NCBI RefSeq assembly: GCF_000428725.1
Contig: NZ_KE386792.1
Location: 178,234-242,233, forward strand
Length of the DNA stretch: 64,000 bases
Direction: 5' to 3'
Origin: Psychromonas aquimarina ATCC BAA-1526
GTDB taxonomy: Bacteria; Pseudomonadota; Gammaproteobacteria; Enterobacterales; Psychromonadaceae
Shown: positions 61,849 through 64,000 of the stretch, piece after piece
Position numbering within the stretch: position 1 is the stretch's first letter
Layout of the letters: each line of letters starts with the position of its first letter
The notes under the pieces: model-generated
What the model was told of the DNA's origin: nothing
Database searches by the model: none
The model's input: the letters and a program-made list of their open reading frames with translations, nothing else
Made by a program: the position numbers and the translations under genes

Positions 61849-63519
61849 ATGTTGAAAAATAAAAAGTATTTAATAATTGACGACTTCGAGACTGCAATAG
61901 CAATAATGCGTACTATGCTTAATTCCGCTAATGTTACAAATGATGATATAGACAGCACTACGGACAGCATGAAAGCCATCCGTTTGTTAGCCAATCATAA
62001 ATATGATGTCGTTCTTTGTGATTATAATATGCGTCACCATATTGATGGCGGGCTTATCTTCGATGAAGTCAAACAGCGTAAATTAATTCCTAGTGATGCT
62101 GTTTTTATTTGTGTCACAGGTGACAATTCGGAAGCTGTTGTTACCCACTTTATTGAGCTTGAACTTGATGATTATTTGTTAAAACCGTTTCGCTTTTCGG
62201 AATTCATTGGGCGGATAGAAAGAGTTGTCATTCGGAAAACAGAGTTATCTGGATTATTGCAGTCGGTTGAAAATAAAGATTATCAATCAGGACTCGATTT
62301 CTGTGCCATTTATAGAGGGCTCTATCCAAATTACTCAGGTTATATTAATCGAATTAATGGCGACTGCTTACTGCGTTTGAAACGTCACAATGATGCTAGG
62401 ATTTTTTATGAGCAGGCGTGTAAAAACACGGAACTTGCATGGCCGCAAATTGGTTTAGGCCAGGCTCTACAAGGGTTAGGAGAGCTTGATAAAGCAGAAA
62501 GCATCTTCCAGAAAATATTAACCAAACACCCGAAACAACCTTTAGCCAGAAGAAGTTTAGCCCACTGCATGATGATGAGAAATGAAACGCCGCAAGCATT
62601 GGCACAGTTCAATATTCTACATAAAGTTAACCCCGCGAACCCGCTTCGTGAGCTGATTATCGCGAATCTGTATGCAGTTCTTCAGGAGCATGAGAAAGCA
62701 GCCTATGGATATCAGCGATTCATTGCTAAAGTGACCGGAACCAGTCGATATAGTAGTGGTATCACAGTCAATATTTCTATTTCTTTATTACTAGCAAGTC
62801 TATACACCTATGATAATAAAGAACACGCCGATCTGGTTAATGAAGCCAGGCATAATATCTATGAACTCAATTCAGACATGGAAAAGGCGGCTGTTGAACC
62901 TGATACTGAATTGAGTATATTAACAGGTTTTGGGATTCTGGCATGCCTGGAAGGCGATATTAAGAATTGCTTCATTGTTGCGAGTAAAATCGAGACTGAC
63001 AGCAGAGAAGTGACGGACTTTTACACCGTGCTGAATATGGCAAGACTGTATGGTTTCTGCGGTATGCCCGATTTATATGAGAAAGCCATGCTGCAGGCGA
63101 GAAAACTCTGCGGACAGACTGATGATGATGTACTGATGCTAAGCCTGGTTAAGTTGTTAGATAGTTGTCAGAAACAAATCAAACAACGTTTAAAAAACGG
63201 TAAAAAGTTGACCGCTACAGCATTAGTTCATCGTCAGAATAACCGTGCCAATCAGGCGGCAGAGGATGCCTACAAGGCCTTTACTATGGTGCCTTTCCAC
63301 TTTCAACCTTGCCTGCTGATTCTTGAACTAACCGCCTTATCAACACCAGCAATGTTAAGCCCTGCAGAAACAAGAGATATTCTTGAATCCTGCTACTGGG
63401 TCTATTGTAATGATAAGCGGCCAAGCTATGATGAAAAAAAACGGGCTAAAGAGTTATTTGATATGGCTATAGTAAGGGTTGGAAAGGTTGTACACAAAAA
63501 AATGGTAAGTACAGCTTGA
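61849..63519 (+). CDS. Response regulator with TPR repeats
   Basis: A 556-residue cytosolic protein. The receiver domain (residues 1-125) has the acidic pair IIDDFE, the acceptor Asp58 in VVLCDYNM and the Lys in LLKPFRF, so it should be phosphorylated. Tetratricopeptide repeats follow from about residue 140 to 300 (for example AWPQIGLGQALQGLGELDKA, then ESIFQKIL), and more helices continue to the end. There is no DNA-binding or enzyme domain, so output is probably through protein contacts. REC-TPR proteins of this type occur in Vibrio and Shewanella. The partner kinase is not nearby. An AAGGGG site precedes the ATG. Confidence 0.9.
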   Translation: MLKNKKYLIIDDFETAIAIMRTMLNSANVTNDDIDSTTDSMKAIRLLANHKYDVVLCDYNMRHHIDGGLIFDEVKQRKLIPSDAVFICVTGDNSEAVVTHFIELELDDYLLKPFRFSEFIGRIERVVIRKTELSGLLQSVENKDYQSGLDFCAIYRGLYPNYSGYINRINGDCLLRLKRHNDARIFYEQACKNTELAWPQIGLGQALQGLGELDKAESIFQKILTKHPKQPLARRSLAHCMMMRNETPQALAQFNILHKVNPANPLRELIIANLYAVLQEHEKAAYGYQRFIAKVTGTSRYSSGITVNISISLLLASLYTYDNKEHADLVNEARHNIYELNSDMEKAAVEPDTELSILTGFGILACLEGDIKNCFIVASKIETDSREVTDFYTVLNMARLYGFCGMPDLYEKAMLQARKLCGQTDDDVLMLSLVKLLDSCQKQIKQRLKNGKKLTATALVHRQNNRANQAAEDAYKAFTMVPFHFQPCLLILELTALSTPAMLSPAETRDILESCYWVYCNDKRPSYDEKKRAKELFDMAIVRVGKVVHKKMVSTA

Positions 63520-64000
63520 ACCCTCCCCCCTCTTCCGGAGTTGAACTCAGTTTATTTTAATTCTTAACTGGAAAAGCTCCGACCTTCCAGGGTAGGTAGT
63601 ACACCTCGCTTTAAGCTCAACGCGCAGCACTGCTGTGCGCGGTTAAGCCTCTACAGTCTGCCAGTAAGAGCAGACGTTATTACGACTTTTGGGGAACCAA
63701 CACTGCGCAGTTTTATTCTGAGATCATGCTGACAATACAGCACCTTCAAATTGAATAGCTAAGACCCCCCTGCTACAGAAACCCAAGGTTTTATGCCCCG
63801 AACCGAGTTAGAAATGAATATTTATTTGCAAGGCAAAAGGCAGGACACGATCCGAATGGCACTGAGCTTTTCCACCTTTTAACAGCCCGATTAGCAACTG
63901 ACCATGCAGGCCTAATGGATGAGTGACATATTGCCTTCAAGCAGCTCAATCAATTCTTTTTGTGAGCAGTTACTTGAATAACTATCTACTCGGCAGCAAG
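63520..64000. other. Terminal non-coding region
   Basis: In the last ~480 bases I see no supported gene on either strand. A weak hairpin (GCGCA and TGCGC, near 63630) is present. The sequence may contain the start of a repeat that continues outside the window. Confidence 0.35.

Overview
The window (about 42% GC by eye) reads as chromosomal DNA of a marine gammaproteobacterium, most likely Psychromonas or a near relative in the Alteromonadales/Vibrionales range. Reasons: a talB-tkt pair, an NspS/MbaA-type polyamine sensor pair, a tandem glycine riboswitch before an AGCS symporter as in Vibrio, POT and RND transporters of vibrio type, Fur boxes, and TATACC-ended miniature elements. The genus is an inference. 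No rRNA, tRNA, CRISPR array, prophage or intact IS transposase was found.

Layout. 1-2525: end of transaldolase and complete transketolase. 2704-5129 (minus): TraB/GumN protein, GFA protein and two small unknowns. 5432-7279: sugar O-acetyltransferase, CHMI-type isomerase and a periplasmic binding protein. 7515-10546: a lipoprotein agmatine deiminase with its own response regulator and histidine kinase. 10655-14588 (minus): a Cys/His-containing unknown, a PEP-CTERM protein and a 627-residue protein under a perfect FliA (sigma-28) promoter. 14989-18575: NspS-like polyamine-binding protein plus MbaA-like GGDEF-EAL enzyme. 18576-20429: repeats, a duplicated orphan FliA promoter and a broken binding-protein gene. 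20430-24840: S33 peptidase lipoprotein, FlxA-like protein, YdjM-type membrane protein, a 326-bp miniature element, a Fur-linked DUF2061 protein and a truncated CBS gene. 25040-28627 (minus): amidase, DUF418 protein and the AGCS symporter with its riboswitch. 29533-37241: orphan type IV pilin, AraC-RND-MFP efflux operon and POT-like transporter. 37356-43037: aldo-keto reductase, LysR remnant, beta-barrel, serine hydrolase, LysR and Ntn amidohydrolase. 43266-51654: acyltransferase, ankyrin protein and secreted partner, exported unknown, MATE pump with divergent AraC regulator. 51835-63519: HD-GYP protein, FadL porin, epimerase, alkylsulfatase, LysR, chemoreceptor and REC-TPR protein.

How the genes fit together. 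Signalling dominates: c-di-GMP enzymes (MbaA-like, HD-GYP), a chemoreceptor, a REC-TPR protein and FliA-controlled genes outside any flagellar cluster point to motility/biofilm control. Agmatine deiminase (agmatine to N-carbamoylputrescine) and the NspS/MbaA pair give a possible polyamine theme. Envelope and export functions (RND, MATE, FadL, beta-barrel, lipoproteins) make up most of the rest.

The most unusual observation is at 28749-29169: a tandem glycine riboswitch whose second aptamer carries a ~165-bp palindromic miniature element inside the P3 loop, with the conserved core and P1 pairing kept on both sides. Also notable are the duplicated FliA promoter (14590-14680 and 18790-18880), a five-copy ~45-bp intergenic repeat family, a receiver domain with Asn at the phospho-acceptor site, and a small secreted reading frame interrupted by an amber codon.
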